Source: UBA6770 sp965660875 (GTDB lineage Bacteria > Bacteroidota > Bacteroidia > Flavobacteriales_G > Salibacteraceae). From it: a stretch of DNA of 64,000 bases. The position numbers and the translations under genes were made by a program. This document shows positions 53,082-61,528 of this stretch, piece after piece; position 1 is the stretch's first letter, and each line of letters starts with the position of its first letter. The stretch is taken from NCBI GenBank assembly GCA_965660875.1, contig CBFIBQ010000001.1, forward strand, positions 124,001 through 188,000. The letters run 5' to 3'. The notes under the pieces were generated by a model, which was not told the origin of the DNA, ran no database searches, and saw only the letters and a list, made by a program, of their open reading frames with translations.

Positions 53082-54194
53082 ATGAAGATCTCCAAAACAT
53101 ATATTACTCTTTTTATTGTTTTAATTTCAAGTTACCCACTTACCGCCCAAAATCTTGATTACGATTGGACTATCCAGAGTGGAGGCAAATTTTCAGATAT
53201 GGCCCCCCAATCTGTTACAACTGACAATCTAGGTAACATAATAACTACAGGTCGATTTGAAAAAACCGTAGATTTTGACCCTGATACGGGTGTTCTAAAT
53301 TTAACCTCAATGGGACTGTGGGACAGTTATATCCAAAAAATTGACCCAAACGGTAATTTAATTTGGGTTAACCAAATCGGTGGAAGTGGTTATGATCAAG
53401 TCTGGTCAATTATAACTGATAAGAAAGGAAACATTTATTCGACAGGTACCTTTACGGACACTGTGGATTTTAATCCCGATACAGGAAAGGCAATTCTTTC
53501 AGCCTTAGTGGAGAATTTGTTTATTCAAAAACTTAATCCCTCCGGAAGTTTGATTTGGGTAAAAAAAATAAACGGTCCTGGGCGTCAATCTTCACGAGCA
53601 TTAACGCTTGATAGCGAAGGAAACATCTACATAACTGGAAACCCCCTGCTCGTGCGCGATTGCATCGCGTTCGACAATAGCACAATCCCCTACTCCATTT
53701 TGAATAAAAACCTACAAGTCATTAAAACCGAAATCTATGATAAGTTATCGTTTAATTTATCTGACTTCATAGAAGAACCCGAAGGAATTGCATACGATGC
53801 TTGTCAATTCAACTTGAACGAAAAAACGATAATCTGTAGAAGCGCGAAAATTACACCTAAGAAAGTTGGACAATTTGTAACGTTCTGGAAGCGAGATAAA
53901 AACGGCGTTACCGTACCGTATTCCGAAACGGACAATTTTGATTTTTACGTAGTCAACGTAACTTCAAAAAACCATAGAGGACAATTTGTTTTTCCTAAAG
54001 CTGTATTGATTCACAACGGAATAGTTACCACCAAGAGTAAGGATGGCAAACGAGGTTTTAGGGTTTATCCGAATTGGGACACTGCAATGAATAAACAAGC
54101 TGAACGGACTCAAAAATGGCAATTGGATTATTTTTATGAAATAAACAGTTCGACTGACTTGCAAAGAGTGAATAAATTGTATCATGACACATAA
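53082..54194 (+). CDS. Chimeric protein: SBBP-like beta-propeller N-terminus fused to a MepB domain
   Basis: 370 aa. Residues 1-190 are the start of a secreted protein: signal peptide MKISKTYITLFIVLISSYPLTAQ and beta-propeller repeats (SVTTDNLGNIITTGRFEKTVDFDP, LDSEGNIYITGNP) of the SBBP type. At about residue 206 the frame enters the MepB sequence at the native TTG (53700-53702): NKNLQVIKTEIYDK, then RSAKITPKKVGQFVTFWKR, GQFVFPKAVLI and GKRGFRVYPNWD...KWQLDYF, a complete MepB. The upstream half is a truncated propeller. A small palindrome (CGCGAT-TGC-ATCGCG, 53655-53669) lies at the joint. Either the fusion is translated, or MepB is made from its own TTG. Confidence 0.85.
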   Translation: MKISKTYITLFIVLISSYPLTAQNLDYDWTIQSGGKFSDMAPQSVTTDNLGNIITTGRFEKTVDFDPDTGVLNLTSMGLWDSYIQKIDPNGNLIWVNQIGGSGYDQVWSIITDKKGNIYSTGTFTDTVDFNPDTGKAILSALVENLFIQKLNPSGSLIWVKKINGPGRQSSRALTLDSEGNIYITGNPLLVRDCIAFDNSTIPYSILNKNLQVIKTEIYDKLSFNLSDFIEEPEGIAYDACQFNLNEKTIICRSAKITPKKVGQFVTFWKRDKNGVTVPYSETDNFDFYVVNVTSKNHRGQFVFPKAVLIHNGIVTTKSKDGKRGFRVYPNWDTAMNKQAERTQKWQLDYFYEINSSTDLQRVNKLYHDT

Positions 54195-54288
54195 AATACT
54201 GCATATGGTACTGTTTTCGAAATCATAGCAGGATGAGGAATGCACCGCGGAATATTCTACACGTAAGGGCTAATTAAAAAGAAAAAAA

Positions 54289-55164
54289 ATGAATCCATTT
54301 TCAAAAGCATATACCACAGATAAAACTGATGGGATTTTAATACAAGAAGTTTTAGAGGGCAATAAGAAGTCTCTAAATAGTTTGATTCAAAAGCACCAAC
54401 CGTTCATTTATAACGTTGCTTGGAAAATGATAGGAGACCCGATGCAAGCTGAAGACTTGACACAAGAAGCGTTAATAAAAATCATTTCTAACCTCAGCTC
54501 ATTCAAAGGCGAAAGCACATTCAGAACATGGGCTTATCGCATTGTGTGGAATCACTTTTTAAACGAAAAGAAAACCCCCGTTTCGATTTTTGCTAGCAAT
54601 TTCGACGATTTGGGCACTCGGCTAGACAATGCCCCAAGTGTTGATATTTCGCTTGAAGAGCAAGAAACTAAAAAAGAAGAAATTAGAGAAGTGCGTTTGC
54701 AGTGCCTATCAGGTATGCTCTTGTGCTTAACCAAAGAACAACGACTCGTATATATTATGGGCGATATTTTTGACGCCGACCACCATATAGGTTCTGAAAT
54801 TATGGGTGTATCAAAAGCTACTTACCGCAAAAAACTGAGTAGAGCCAGAAATGACCTTCATAATTTTATGCAGAATAAATGCGGTTTGGTTAATAAGTCG
54901 AACCCATGCCGATGTCACAAAAAAGTTACTGTAGCACTAGAATATGGGATGGTAGATGCAAAAAATCTATTATTCAACAGAAAGGAATACTCCACCTTTC
55001 AAAATCAAATTGAGTCTAAGGCAAATGAGCTCGTAGAAGAATCGGAAGATTTGTACGCAAAGTTGCACCAAGACCATAGCTACAAAACGCAATTTGAAAA
55101 AAAGAATTTCCTTCAATCTATTCTGGAAAGCCCCAATTGGCGGAACAATCTGAACTTGAACTAA
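54289..55164 (+). CDS. ECF-type RNA polymerase sigma factor with extended C-terminus
   Basis: 291 aa. Sigma region 2 is clear (IYNVAWKMIGDPMQAEDLTQEALIKIISNLSSFKGESTFRTWAYRIVWNHF), followed by a linker with acidic stretch (LEEQETKKEEIREVRLQC) and sigma region 4 HTH (LTKEQRLVYIMGDIFDADHHIGSEIMGVSKATYRKKLSRAR). Normal ECF proteins end near here (about 190 aa); this one has a further 90 residues with CGLVNKSNPCRCHKK, a Cys-rich patch that might bind metal or sense redox state, then a helical tail. No anti-sigma gene is adjacent. It does not overlap its neighbours. Confidence 0.88.
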   Translation: MNPFSKAYTTDKTDGILIQEVLEGNKKSLNSLIQKHQPFIYNVAWKMIGDPMQAEDLTQEALIKIISNLSSFKGESTFRTWAYRIVWNHFLNEKKTPVSIFASNFDDLGTRLDNAPSVDISLEEQETKKEEIREVRLQCLSGMLLCLTKEQRLVYIMGDIFDADHHIGSEIMGVSKATYRKKLSRARNDLHNFMQNKCGLVNKSNPCRCHKKVTVALEYGMVDAKNLLFNRKEYSTFQNQIESKANELVEESEDLYAKLHQDHSYKTQFEKKNFLQSILESPNWRNNLNLN

Positions 55165-55227
55165 TTTTTTTTCTTCGAAGTGGTCACACCTGAGTTTTTT
55201 CCTTGTCAAAGGAATAAACTCGGTTAA

Positions 55228-55998
55228 ATGTCCAAAACGAAAAAAGTAGTTCTAATCACTGGCGGAAGCTCAGGCATAGGTCTGGCAATCGCCAAAAAAT
55301 TCTTAGACAACAATTACTCTGTAATTGTAACAGGCAGAAACCTGCCCAAACTCCAAAAGGTAAAAGAACAGCTACCTGCTCTGCATATCCAACAAAGCGA
55401 TGTAACAAACGAGGTGGAAATTAAAGCCTTGGTTCAGAAAATGGAGCAGGTTTTTGGAGGTATTGACGTGCTGTTCAACAATGCCGGCATTATGAATTTA
55501 GTAAATGCTGGAAATGAGCATGAGCCATTAGCACGTCAACTTACCGAGATAGATATCAACTTTCAAGCGCCCATTCGAATGTTGCACTATTTTCTTCCGC
55601 AACTAAAGAAAAGTGACAATGGCACTCTAGTTAATACCTCTTCGGGATTGGCCTATGTGCCTTTTGCTCAAGCACCCACTTATTCAGGCACCAAAGCGGC
55701 ATTACACTTTTGGACTATGGCCATTAGGCCGCAATTGAAGTCGCATAATATTAGAGTGGTAGAGCTTTTACCTCCTGTGGTGGATACTCCTTTGGCTAAG
55801 GGCGCTGATATTGCCGAAGATGATAATTTAAAGCCTATGTCTCCCGAAAAATTAGCCGATATTTTTTGGAAAGACTTCATCAATGGAAAAAAGGAAATAA
55901 CGCCTGGCATTTCTTCACAACTAAAGCTAATGAGCAGATTAGCTCCCAAATTCATTTTTAAACAATTAAACAAACAAGCTATTCCTAAAATAAAATAA
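55228..55998 (+). CDS. SDR-family NAD(P)-dependent oxidoreductase
   Basis: 256 aa classical SDR. Cofactor motif LITGGSSGIGLAIAKKFLD at the N-terminus, NNAG (FNNAGIMNL) near residue 90, catalytic Ser in VNTSSGLAYVP and Tyr/Lys in TYSGTKAALHFW. The length and DltE-like character (PPVVDTPLAKGA loop) match small-carbonyl reductases. It is followed after 1 bp by the DUF1772 gene and opens a five-gene operon 55228-58650. Different from the SDRs at 909, 42375 and 62206; the substrate is not known. Confidence 0.9.
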   Translation: MSKTKKVVLITGGSSGIGLAIAKKFLDNNYSVIVTGRNLPKLQKVKEQLPALHIQQSDVTNEVEIKALVQKMEQVFGGIDVLFNNAGIMNLVNAGNEHEPLARQLTEIDINFQAPIRMLHYFLPQLKKSDNGTLVNTSSGLAYVPFAQAPTYSGTKAALHFWTMAIRPQLKSHNIRVVELLPPVVDTPLAKGADIAEDDNLKPMSPEKLADIFWKDFINGKKEITPGISSQLKLMSRLAPKFIFKQLNKQAIPKIK

Positions 55999-55999
55999 T

Positions 56000-56455
56000 A
56001 TGAAAAAAGCATTTCCTTACATCGCAATCATTAGCACTTCGGCTTTCATTGGCAATTTATTGGTTATTGGCCTTGGTTTTGGCGCGTATTGGCAAACTTT
56101 AGACTCAATAGAGTTTATGCGACAATTTGGGATTCAGTTCCCGTTACTCTTGGCTCCAACCATGGGCATTTTGCTCCCAGCAATTATTGCTACGGTGGTA
56201 ATGGTTATAAATACGAAGGGGCAAAATTCTGTTCGTAAAAACTGGGTAATTGCTTTAGCATGTCTTATGATTACCTGCACCATTACTAGTGTGTATCATT
56301 TACCAACCAACTTCGGTTTTATGGACATGAAATATACCGCAGTTGAAGCAGCAGAAAAACTCAATCTCTGGCTTCTACTTCATTGGGTTAGAGCGGTGTT
56401 CGTAGTTATTGCAGCAATATTTTCCATACAAGCTTTTCAACAACGACATAACTAA
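56000..56455 (+). CDS. DUF1772 (anthrone oxygenase-like) membrane protein
   Basis: 151 aa with four hydrophobic helices (AIISTSAFIGNLLVIGLGFG, FPLLLAPTMGILLPAIIATVVMVI, WVIALACLMITCTITSVYHL, LLHWVRAVFVVIAAIFSI). The layout of four helices with a RKNW loop and a polar loop between helices 3 and 4 (NLWLLLHWVRA) resembles the DUF1772 family, whose fungal members act as anthrone oxygenases; bacterial members are mostly uncharacterised. It begins 1 bp after the SDR and ends 6 bp before the next membrane gene. Confidence 0.7.
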   Translation: MKKAFPYIAIISTSAFIGNLLVIGLGFGAYWQTLDSIEFMRQFGIQFPLLLAPTMGILLPAIIATVVMVINTKGQNSVRKNWVIALACLMITCTITSVYHLPTNFGFMDMKYTAVEAAEKLNLWLLLHWVRAVFVVIAAIFSIQAFQQRHN

Positions 56456-56461
56456 TACAAG

Positions 56462-57157
56462 ATGTTATCGGGTCATTTCGCTCCAGCTTTATTAGCGCAT
56501 AAAAAGCTGCTTCCAAAAGGAACAATACTATATTTTTTACTCGCCAGCCAATGGCAAGATTTGCTTTGGTTAGTTTTTCACTATCTCGGTTTAGAACCTA
56601 CTTTACCTCACGATGCACTTAATGTGACGCTCCAAGATATAGCTGTAGACATGCTTTACAGCCACGATTTGTATCCTCAAATTATTTGGCTTTTCGTTGT
56701 ATTCCTATCGGGCAAGATGCTTTTCAAAAGCACCAAAATTGGACTCATTGGAGCAGCTATTACCTTGAGCCATATCTTACTCGACCTAGTAGCTGGCTAT
56801 CCGCACCATTTATTCGGAGAACATAGCCATGACATCGGTCTTGGATTGTATGTCACCAACGTATACTTAGCTATTCTCATTGAAGCCTTATTCATTGGCG
56901 TTCTTTTATGGTTTTTCTTCAATCGGCAAGTGAAAATGGGGTTGATAAGAAGCCTAAGTAATAAACTCTCAATAATTGGGGTTTTTACAGGAGGAATTCT
57001 ATTCATTCTCTTTATTGCTTCTATTTCACTTCGAAACTGGTTTGGTATTCCAGAATTTACAATGCCCGTAAATACGACCATTCCTGTGCTTATGCTCACG
57101 TATGGCGGAATGGTTTTTTACCTCAATCGGTTTATTTCTAAATATTCAATAACATAA
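56462..57157 (+). CDS. Multi-spanning membrane protein, possibly YdjM-like
   Basis: 231 aa, about six transmembrane helices (LYFLLASQWQDLLWLVFHYLG, IIWLFVVFLSGKMLF, LIGAAITLSHILLDLVAGYPHHL, YLAILIEALFIGVLLWFFF, GVFTGGILFILFIASI, VLMLTYGGMVFYL). His and Asp residues at the N-terminus (SGHFAPALLAHK) and in helix 3 (LSHILLDL...PHH) recall metal-dependent membrane hydrolases of the YdjM type, but the match is weak. It is 6 bp after the DUF1772 gene and 3 bp before the next. Confidence 0.6.
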   Translation: MLSGHFAPALLAHKKLLPKGTILYFLLASQWQDLLWLVFHYLGLEPTLPHDALNVTLQDIAVDMLYSHDLYPQIIWLFVVFLSGKMLFKSTKIGLIGAAITLSHILLDLVAGYPHHLFGEHSHDIGLGLYVTNVYLAILIEALFIGVLLWFFFNRQVKMGLIRSLSNKLSIIGVFTGGILFILFIASISLRNWFGIPEFTMPVNTTIPVLMLTYGGMVFYLNRFISKYSIT

Positions 57158-57160
57158 AAC

Positions 57161-57649
57161 ATGGACAATTTTATAATTATCAATTTACAAGCTGTTACAG
57201 GTACTATTTCAATTATTTTGGGTTTTACATGGTGGGTAAAACCACGGCTTGCCAATCTCTCCATTCACAATGCGCTTTTACCCTTTGTGTTCTTAAATAC
57301 GTTCCGATATTTAGGTCTGTCTTTTATGGCAAAAGAGCAGTTTTACGATGGTTTTCCATCGGAATTTTTAACTACCGTTGGGTTGTTGGACTTTACTACG
57401 GCCATTTTAGCCATCATAGCAGCCATAGCGTTAAAAAACAAGTGGAGTGTTGCTATTCCCTTGGTTTGGATTTTCAACGTTGTAGGGTTTGGTGATTTAA
57501 TTACCGCTTTCCCTCAATTCTTCGGCTTAAAACTATACGACCAAAACTTAGGCTTCATTTGGCTATTGTTTATAACCTATGGGGTAACCACATTCTTAAG
57601 TCACATCTACATTTTCATCAAACTTTTTAAAAATTTTAAAAACACCTAG
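57161..57649 (+). CDS. Small membrane protein, function unknown
   Basis: 162 aa with about four helices (INLQAVTGTISIILGFTWWV, ALLPFVFLNTFRYLGLSFM, TTAILAIIAAIALKNKWSVAIP, LGFIWLLFITYGVTTFLSHIYIF). No catalytic motif or family recognised. Spacing of 3 bp on the left and 2 bp on the right makes co-translation with its neighbours very likely. Probably acts with the two other membrane proteins of the operon. Confidence 0.72.
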   Translation: MDNFIIINLQAVTGTISIILGFTWWVKPRLANLSIHNALLPFVFLNTFRYLGLSFMAKEQFYDGFPSEFLTTVGLLDFTTAILAIIAAIALKNKWSVAIPLVWIFNVVGFGDLITAFPQFFGLKLYDQNLGFIWLLFITYGVTTFLSHIYIFIKLFKNFKNT

Positions 57650-57651
57650 TT

Positions 57652-58650
57652 ATGCATATAAATTTCAGTAAATCGATACTTTTTGCCTGTTGCTTATTAG
57701 CAATTCTAAACATAAAGGCACAAGGTGTATACTCAGGAAAAGCAGCTCCAATAGAAGATAGTTTTCCAATTGAATTTCCTTACGAGGAAAAGTATTTTGA
57801 GTTTGGGAAAGAAAAAGTCCATTACGTTGAATCAGGTAAAGGAGAAACCGTGTTGCTTTTGCATGGTATTCCTTCCTCGTCTTACGTTTGGCGAAATGTA
57901 ATCGAAAAAATTGACGATAATAAACATGTAATCGCTTTAGACTGGATAGGATATGGCAAGTCAAGCTTTCCTGCCGACAGCAATGCCACAACTGAATTCC
58001 AGTTACAAATGCTGACCGAATTTATTGAAGCAAATAAATTAGAGAATGTTACCATTTGGATGCATGATTTAGGGTCAATAATTGGAATGCTGTATGCCAC
58101 AAGGAATCCTGAAAATGTAAAAGCAATCGCTTTATTTGAGGCTCCGTTTATGCCAACAGCGCAATTTTATAAGCAGTTGCCTTTTTCTATGAAGACTGTT
58201 ATGAAGATTACAAGAAAAGAAAAACGGGCAGAAAAACTTTATGTGAAAAAGAATTTGGTAGGTAAAATATTCCCAAATTTCCTAACGGCAAGGAAGTTAA
58301 CCAAAGATGAGAAGAAGATTTACGGGGCTCCATTTGAAGACAAACTAAGAAGGTATATAATGCTTACCGGACCTGACCCTGCCCAAATGTCTTTTGAAAA
58401 AGGGAGAGGGAATTCTTCGTTTGAAAATACAATTGCAGAGATTAGCACAGGAATGACCAATTTAGACAAACCCATACTATACTTCTATGCAAAAAAAGGA
58501 GTATTAAATCAAAAGGAAGCGGTAGAATACGCAAGGGCAAATTTTAAGAATTACCAGGAAGTCTTTGTAGGAAAAGGCAAGCATTTCTTAACGGAAAGCC
58601 ACCCTAAATTCATGAGTGAAGAGTTTAACAAATGGTTTGAAAAACTATAA
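57652..58650 (+). CDS. Haloalkane dehalogenase-like alpha/beta hydrolase
   Basis: 332 aa with an N-terminal signal segment (SILFACCLLAILNIKAQ), so predicted periplasmic. Motifs: LLHGIPSSSYVWRNVI, LDWIGYGKSSFP, nucleophile Asp139 in WMHDLGSIIGM, and catalytic His in GKGKHFLTESHP. The Asp nucleophile supports the dehalogenase/epoxide-hydrolase branch. In haloalkane dehalogenases the residue after Asp is Trp; here it is Leu, so halide binding may differ. It is the last gene of the operon 55228-58650 and is followed by a terminator. Second example in the window after 33567. Confidence 0.85.
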   Translation: MHINFSKSILFACCLLAILNIKAQGVYSGKAAPIEDSFPIEFPYEEKYFEFGKEKVHYVESGKGETVLLLHGIPSSSYVWRNVIEKIDDNKHVIALDWIGYGKSSFPADSNATTEFQLQMLTEFIEANKLENVTIWMHDLGSIIGMLYATRNPENVKAIALFEAPFMPTAQFYKQLPFSMKTVMKITRKEKRAEKLYVKKNLVGKIFPNFLTARKLTKDEKKIYGAPFEDKLRRYIMLTGPDPAQMSFEKGRGNSSFENTIAEISTGMTNLDKPILYFYAKKGVLNQKEAVEYARANFKNYQEVFVGKGKHFLTESHPKFMSEEFNKWFEKL

Positions 58651-58690
58651 CTAAAAAGAAAGATTTCCACCAAAAATGTATAAAAGCAAA

Positions 58691-58718
58691 AGCGGTTTGG
58701 GAGCAATCTCAAATCGCT
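58691..58718 (+). terminator. Rho-independent terminator after the dehalogenase-like gene
   Basis: AGCGGTTTGGGA (58691-58702), loop GCAA, TCTCAAATCGCT (58707-58718): 12-bp stem with two G-U type pairs, followed by GTTTGTATT. Confidence 0.7.
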
Positions 58719-58827
58719 GTTTGTATTAGTTAAATTACTTTCAGCTTAAAATGCTGGTGGCTTTTATCTGCTGATGCTTTTATACCAAAGTGCCCTCAGT
58801 TCAATAGCAATTGTTTCGCTTTCTACA

Positions 58828-59127
58828 CTACCTAAAAAACAACGGTATTGTTTCATTAGTTTGTAACCAATACCAAACATAAAGCATGAGCATAAAGCTC
58901 ATTATCATTGCAATTCTGAGGTACTGGGTTTGTTTTTTGTTTCTTGCTTTTAATCTGTTTCTGATTTCAACTAGTTGCTCTGGGGTGGCTTCCTTAAAAA
59001 CCAACTTCTTTTTTGATAACTCCTGACTATAGCTACTTCTATTATTTCCAAACCGTCTACTTCTAAGGAGGTTTCTGTTATTCCTTAGGGTATTTATCAT
59101 TTCTATTATAGCACCTTCGCCAGCCAT
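58828..59127 (-). CDS. Small single-pass membrane protein, function unknown
   Basis: 99 aa. Basic cytoplasmic N-terminus (NTLRNNRNLLRSRRFGNNR), a charged helix (FKEATPEQLVEIRNRLKARNKKQ), then one transmembrane helix near the C-terminus (IAMIMSFMLMLYVWYWL). No signal peptide, no known domain; a tail-anchored protein. It is divergent from the VOC gene with a 107-bp intergenic region that must hold both promoters. Confidence 0.7.
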   Translation of the reverse strand: MAGEGAIIEMINTLRNNRNLLRSRRFGNNRSSYSQELSKKKLVFKEATPEQLVEIRNRLKARNKKQTQYLRIAMIMSFMLMLYVWYWLQTNETIPLFFR

Positions 59128-59234
59128 TAAACTTAAAATTACACTTTTAATGTTAGTATTATAGTGGTATTAAAAAAGAGCTTTAAAATCTGTCTAATTT
59201 TATCATTAGATTTTTAAACTAAAAAAAACAGAAA

Positions 59235-59606
59235 ATGAAACTTGGAATATTATCAATTAGTCTTAATGTCAAGGATATTAAGGCTTCAAAAGAATTTTAC
59301 GAGTCCTTAGGTTTTAAGGTATTTGGTGGAGATATCGAAAAAAATTATCTCATAATGAAAAACGAAGACTCACTCATTGGTTTGTTCCAGGGCATGTTTG
59401 AAAATAATATCCTAACATTTAACCCAGGTTGGGATTCAAGTGCGAACAAACTTGAAAATTTTGATGATGTAAGAGAAATTCAAAAATCATTAAAAGAGCA
59501 AGGTGTAGAATTAATTAGAGAAGCGGATAACAACACAAATGGCCCTGCCAGTATTACTATGCTCGACCCTGACGGAAACGCTATTCTGATTGACCAACAT
59601 GTTTAA
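59235..59606 (+). CDS. VOC-family (glyoxalase/bleomycin-resistance-like) protein
   Basis: 123 aa, two beta-alpha-beta-beta-beta modules. The first begins LSISLNVKDIKASKEFYESLGFKVFGGD, the second has GVELIREADNNTNGPASITMLDPDGNAILIDQ. The DPDGN turn is typical of the family. Metal ligands in VOC proteins are His/Glu on paired strands; the expected positions are not fully conserved here, so the enzyme activity cannot be named. Single-gene unit, about 55 bp before the Dus gene. Confidence 0.88.
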   Translation: MKLGILSISLNVKDIKASKEFYESLGFKVFGGDIEKNYLIMKNEDSLIGLFQGMFENNILTFNPGWDSSANKLENFDDVREIQKSLKEQGVELIREADNNTNGPASITMLDPDGNAILIDQHV

Positions 59607-59660
59607 ACGCAACTAAAATTCACCCAAATATTGCCGCGTAATTTACTTAGTAATTCCTAA

Positions 59661-60617
59661 ATGTCCTTTAAGCTCTTATCCTCTCCCCTACAGGGTTTTA
59701 CAGATTTCACCTTCCGCAACGCGCAGCAAAAATTCTTTGGTGGAATAGACACCTTTTACGCTCCTTATATTCGTTTTAATCGAAAGATGATCATTAAAGG
59801 ATCTTATCAGCGAGATTTAAACCCAGACGTAAATACCAGTCTAACCGTAATTCCGCAGGTTATGACCGCCGACGCCGACCATTTTTTGTTTGTCATAAAG
59901 TACATTCAATCCTTGGGGTATAAAGAACTGAATTGGAACTTGGGTTGCCCCTATCCTATGGTTACCAAAAGTGGAATGGGTTCGGGACTGATTTGCAATA
60001 CCGAAAAAATTGACCATATACTCGACCGAGCACACAGCGAAACTGATGTGACCATTTCTATGAAAATGCGCTTGGGCTACGAAAACAGCAACGAAATATT
60101 GGAGGCTTTTAAAGTCCTAGACAACTACCCGCTAAAAAACATAGCGGTTCACGCACGACTTGGCAAGCAATTGTATAAAGGCGGTGTTGATTTAGAAGCA
60201 TTTCAGAAATGCATTGATGTTGCAAAACATACCTTGTATTACAATGGCGACATAACTTCGGTAGAGCAGTTCAAAAAAATGCGCGACCGCTTCCCATCTA
60301 TCGAACATTTTATGATTGGGCGTGGACTTATTGCCGACCCGTTTTTACCCAGTATGATAAAAGCCGACACCTCAGAATACCCTACAGACCGATGGGAGGT
60401 TTTTAGAGCTTTTCACGATACCATTTACGAACAATACGACGCCATGCTCTCAGGGCCGGTACCAATAAAGATGAAAATGCAGGGTTTTTGGGAGTTTTTC
60501 TCCCGGTCGACACACAGTCCACAAAAGGTTTTTAAGGCAATAAAGAAGGCTGGAAACCCACGTAAATATAAAGCGGCAGTTGATGAAATAATCGTACTGC
60601 AAACCAAAATGGATTAA
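59661..60617 (+). CDS. tRNA-dihydrouridine synthase family protein
   Basis: 318 aa FMN TIM-barrel. Typical elements: LLSSPLQGFTDFTFRNAQQKFFGG (N-terminal FMN loop with A/S-P-x-x-G-x-T-D-x-x-F-R), NWNLGCPYPMVTKSGMGSGL with the active-site Cys in LGCP, VTISMKMRLGYEN, IAVHARLGKQLYKGGVD and YNGDITSVEQF, FMIGRGLIADP (phosphate-binding). The C-terminal helical domain is short, as in the DusC-like branch. It reduces uridine to dihydrouridine in tRNA, position not determinable. Followed by a hairpin terminator overlapping its stop. Confidence 0.93.
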   Translation: MSFKLLSSPLQGFTDFTFRNAQQKFFGGIDTFYAPYIRFNRKMIIKGSYQRDLNPDVNTSLTVIPQVMTADADHFLFVIKYIQSLGYKELNWNLGCPYPMVTKSGMGSGLICNTEKIDHILDRAHSETDVTISMKMRLGYENSNEILEAFKVLDNYPLKNIAVHARLGKQLYKGGVDLEAFQKCIDVAKHTLYYNGDITSVEQFKKMRDRFPSIEHFMIGRGLIADPFLPSMIKADTSEYPTDRWEVFRAFHDTIYEQYDAMLSGPVPIKMKMQGFWEFFSRSTHSPQKVFKAIKKAGNPRKYKAAVDEIIVLQTKMD

Positions 60618-60640
60618 ATCATTTAATCTTTAATGATTTA
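60615..60640 (+). terminator. AT-rich hairpin at the end of the dus gene
   Basis: TAAATCATT (60615-60623) and AATGATTTA (60632-60640) form a perfect 9-bp stem with an 8-nt loop, overlapping the stop codon. Confidence 0.5.
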
Positions 60641-60709
60641 GCTATCAACATCAAATTTGAGACTTAAAACAGATAGTTTCGCAGCGTAAATTAAAACTCC
60701 CAAAGCATC

Positions 60710-61081
60710 ATGATAAAGCACGCACTCAACGACAATATTGTTCAAGTTTCTATTGAAAATGTTGACTTCTCCTACAGGATTCCAGTTCAAAAAATTGGTA
60801 AAACCATCGATTGGAGAATTGGAGAAAAAGACCAACCAAATATTGTAGTTGCAGGCGTTTCCGTTTGGGCAATGCGACTTTTCACAAAAGCAGTTACAGA
60901 CAAAAGGTTTGTCGAAGAGTTTCAAACCATTGTGCAAGAGTACAGTCCAGAAAACTCCATCAATTGGGCGGATACTTTTGTGGCATTAAATATTCAAAAT
61001 GAATACAATAAGTTAATTGCTAACAACGCTGCTGCTGAGGAAATTATTTCTGCGCTGAAAAAGAAATATAAGTTGGATTGA
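60710..61081 (+). CDS. Small cytoplasmic protein, function unknown
   Basis: 123 aa, no signal or transmembrane segment. Begins MIKHALNDNIVQVSIENVDFSYRIP; the middle has DWRIGEKDQPNIVVAGVSVWAMRLF, then a helical C-terminus (NKLIANNAAAEEIISALKKKYKLD). I do not recognise a family. Its codon usage and absence of frameshift argue for a real gene, and the ATG at 60710 is the only good start. No operon partner, as the next gene is 450 bp away. Confidence 0.65.
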   Translation: MIKHALNDNIVQVSIENVDFSYRIPVQKIGKTIDWRIGEKDQPNIVVAGVSVWAMRLFTKAVTDKRFVEEFQTIVQEYSPENSINWADTFVALNIQNEYNKLIANNAAAEEIISALKKKYKLD

Positions 61082-61528
61082 AAACAAAGCTCAAACTTTG
61101 TGATACATAAGCATGGCGAAAGTAGAAACAGAACTACCAAGTAAGAGTACCCCGGTATTTAAAAGGCAAAAACAACCGAATTTCATGTGCATTAATGCGC
61201 ATAAAAAATGGCGATTCTGTCAGATATCTTGAGAAGTGTCAATTCGAGTGAATTTCGAAGTAGTTAGTGCATAATATGAATGAGTCTTTAGGTATTTCTC
61301 GATACATTTTGCTCTCCCGATTAGTATCGGGACTACAAAACAGATGAAATGAAAACCTAAATTTTTGTCCCACAATACCCGGCAGTAGTTCCTATAACAA
61401 TGACGTGTTTTAAAAAACTGTTTTGGGGCGTTTTACTTAAACTCTTTTAAATATTCAGCCAGCAACCTATTATTGATTTTATCTTTGAGTGTTTCACAAA
61501 AAATACGAACGCAACGAACAACAGCGAT
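61082..61528. repeat. Intergenic region with a REP-like hairpin
   Basis: About 450 bp without a gene I can support. CCCGATTAGTATCGGG at 61316-61331 is a 6-bp stem with TAGT loop within a string that resembles repeat elements. TATCTTTG at 61480-61487 matches the TAnnTTTG -7 pattern and could drive the RNase H gene. A short minus-strand frame ending at 61433 (ETLKDKINNRLLAEYLKEFK) looks protein-like but is too short and overlaps the RNase H start. Confidence 0.5.

Noticed and set aside
52873..53085. 70-aa open frame between the two mepB regions
   Set aside because: No recognisable domain, odd composition, no start context, and it lies in a low-complexity AT-rich gap between repeats; it looks like chance.
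61433..61525. Short minus-strand frame ending ETLKDKINNRLLAEYLKEFK
   Set aside because: Protein-like composition, but no start codon and it would run under the RNase H start; at most a relic.
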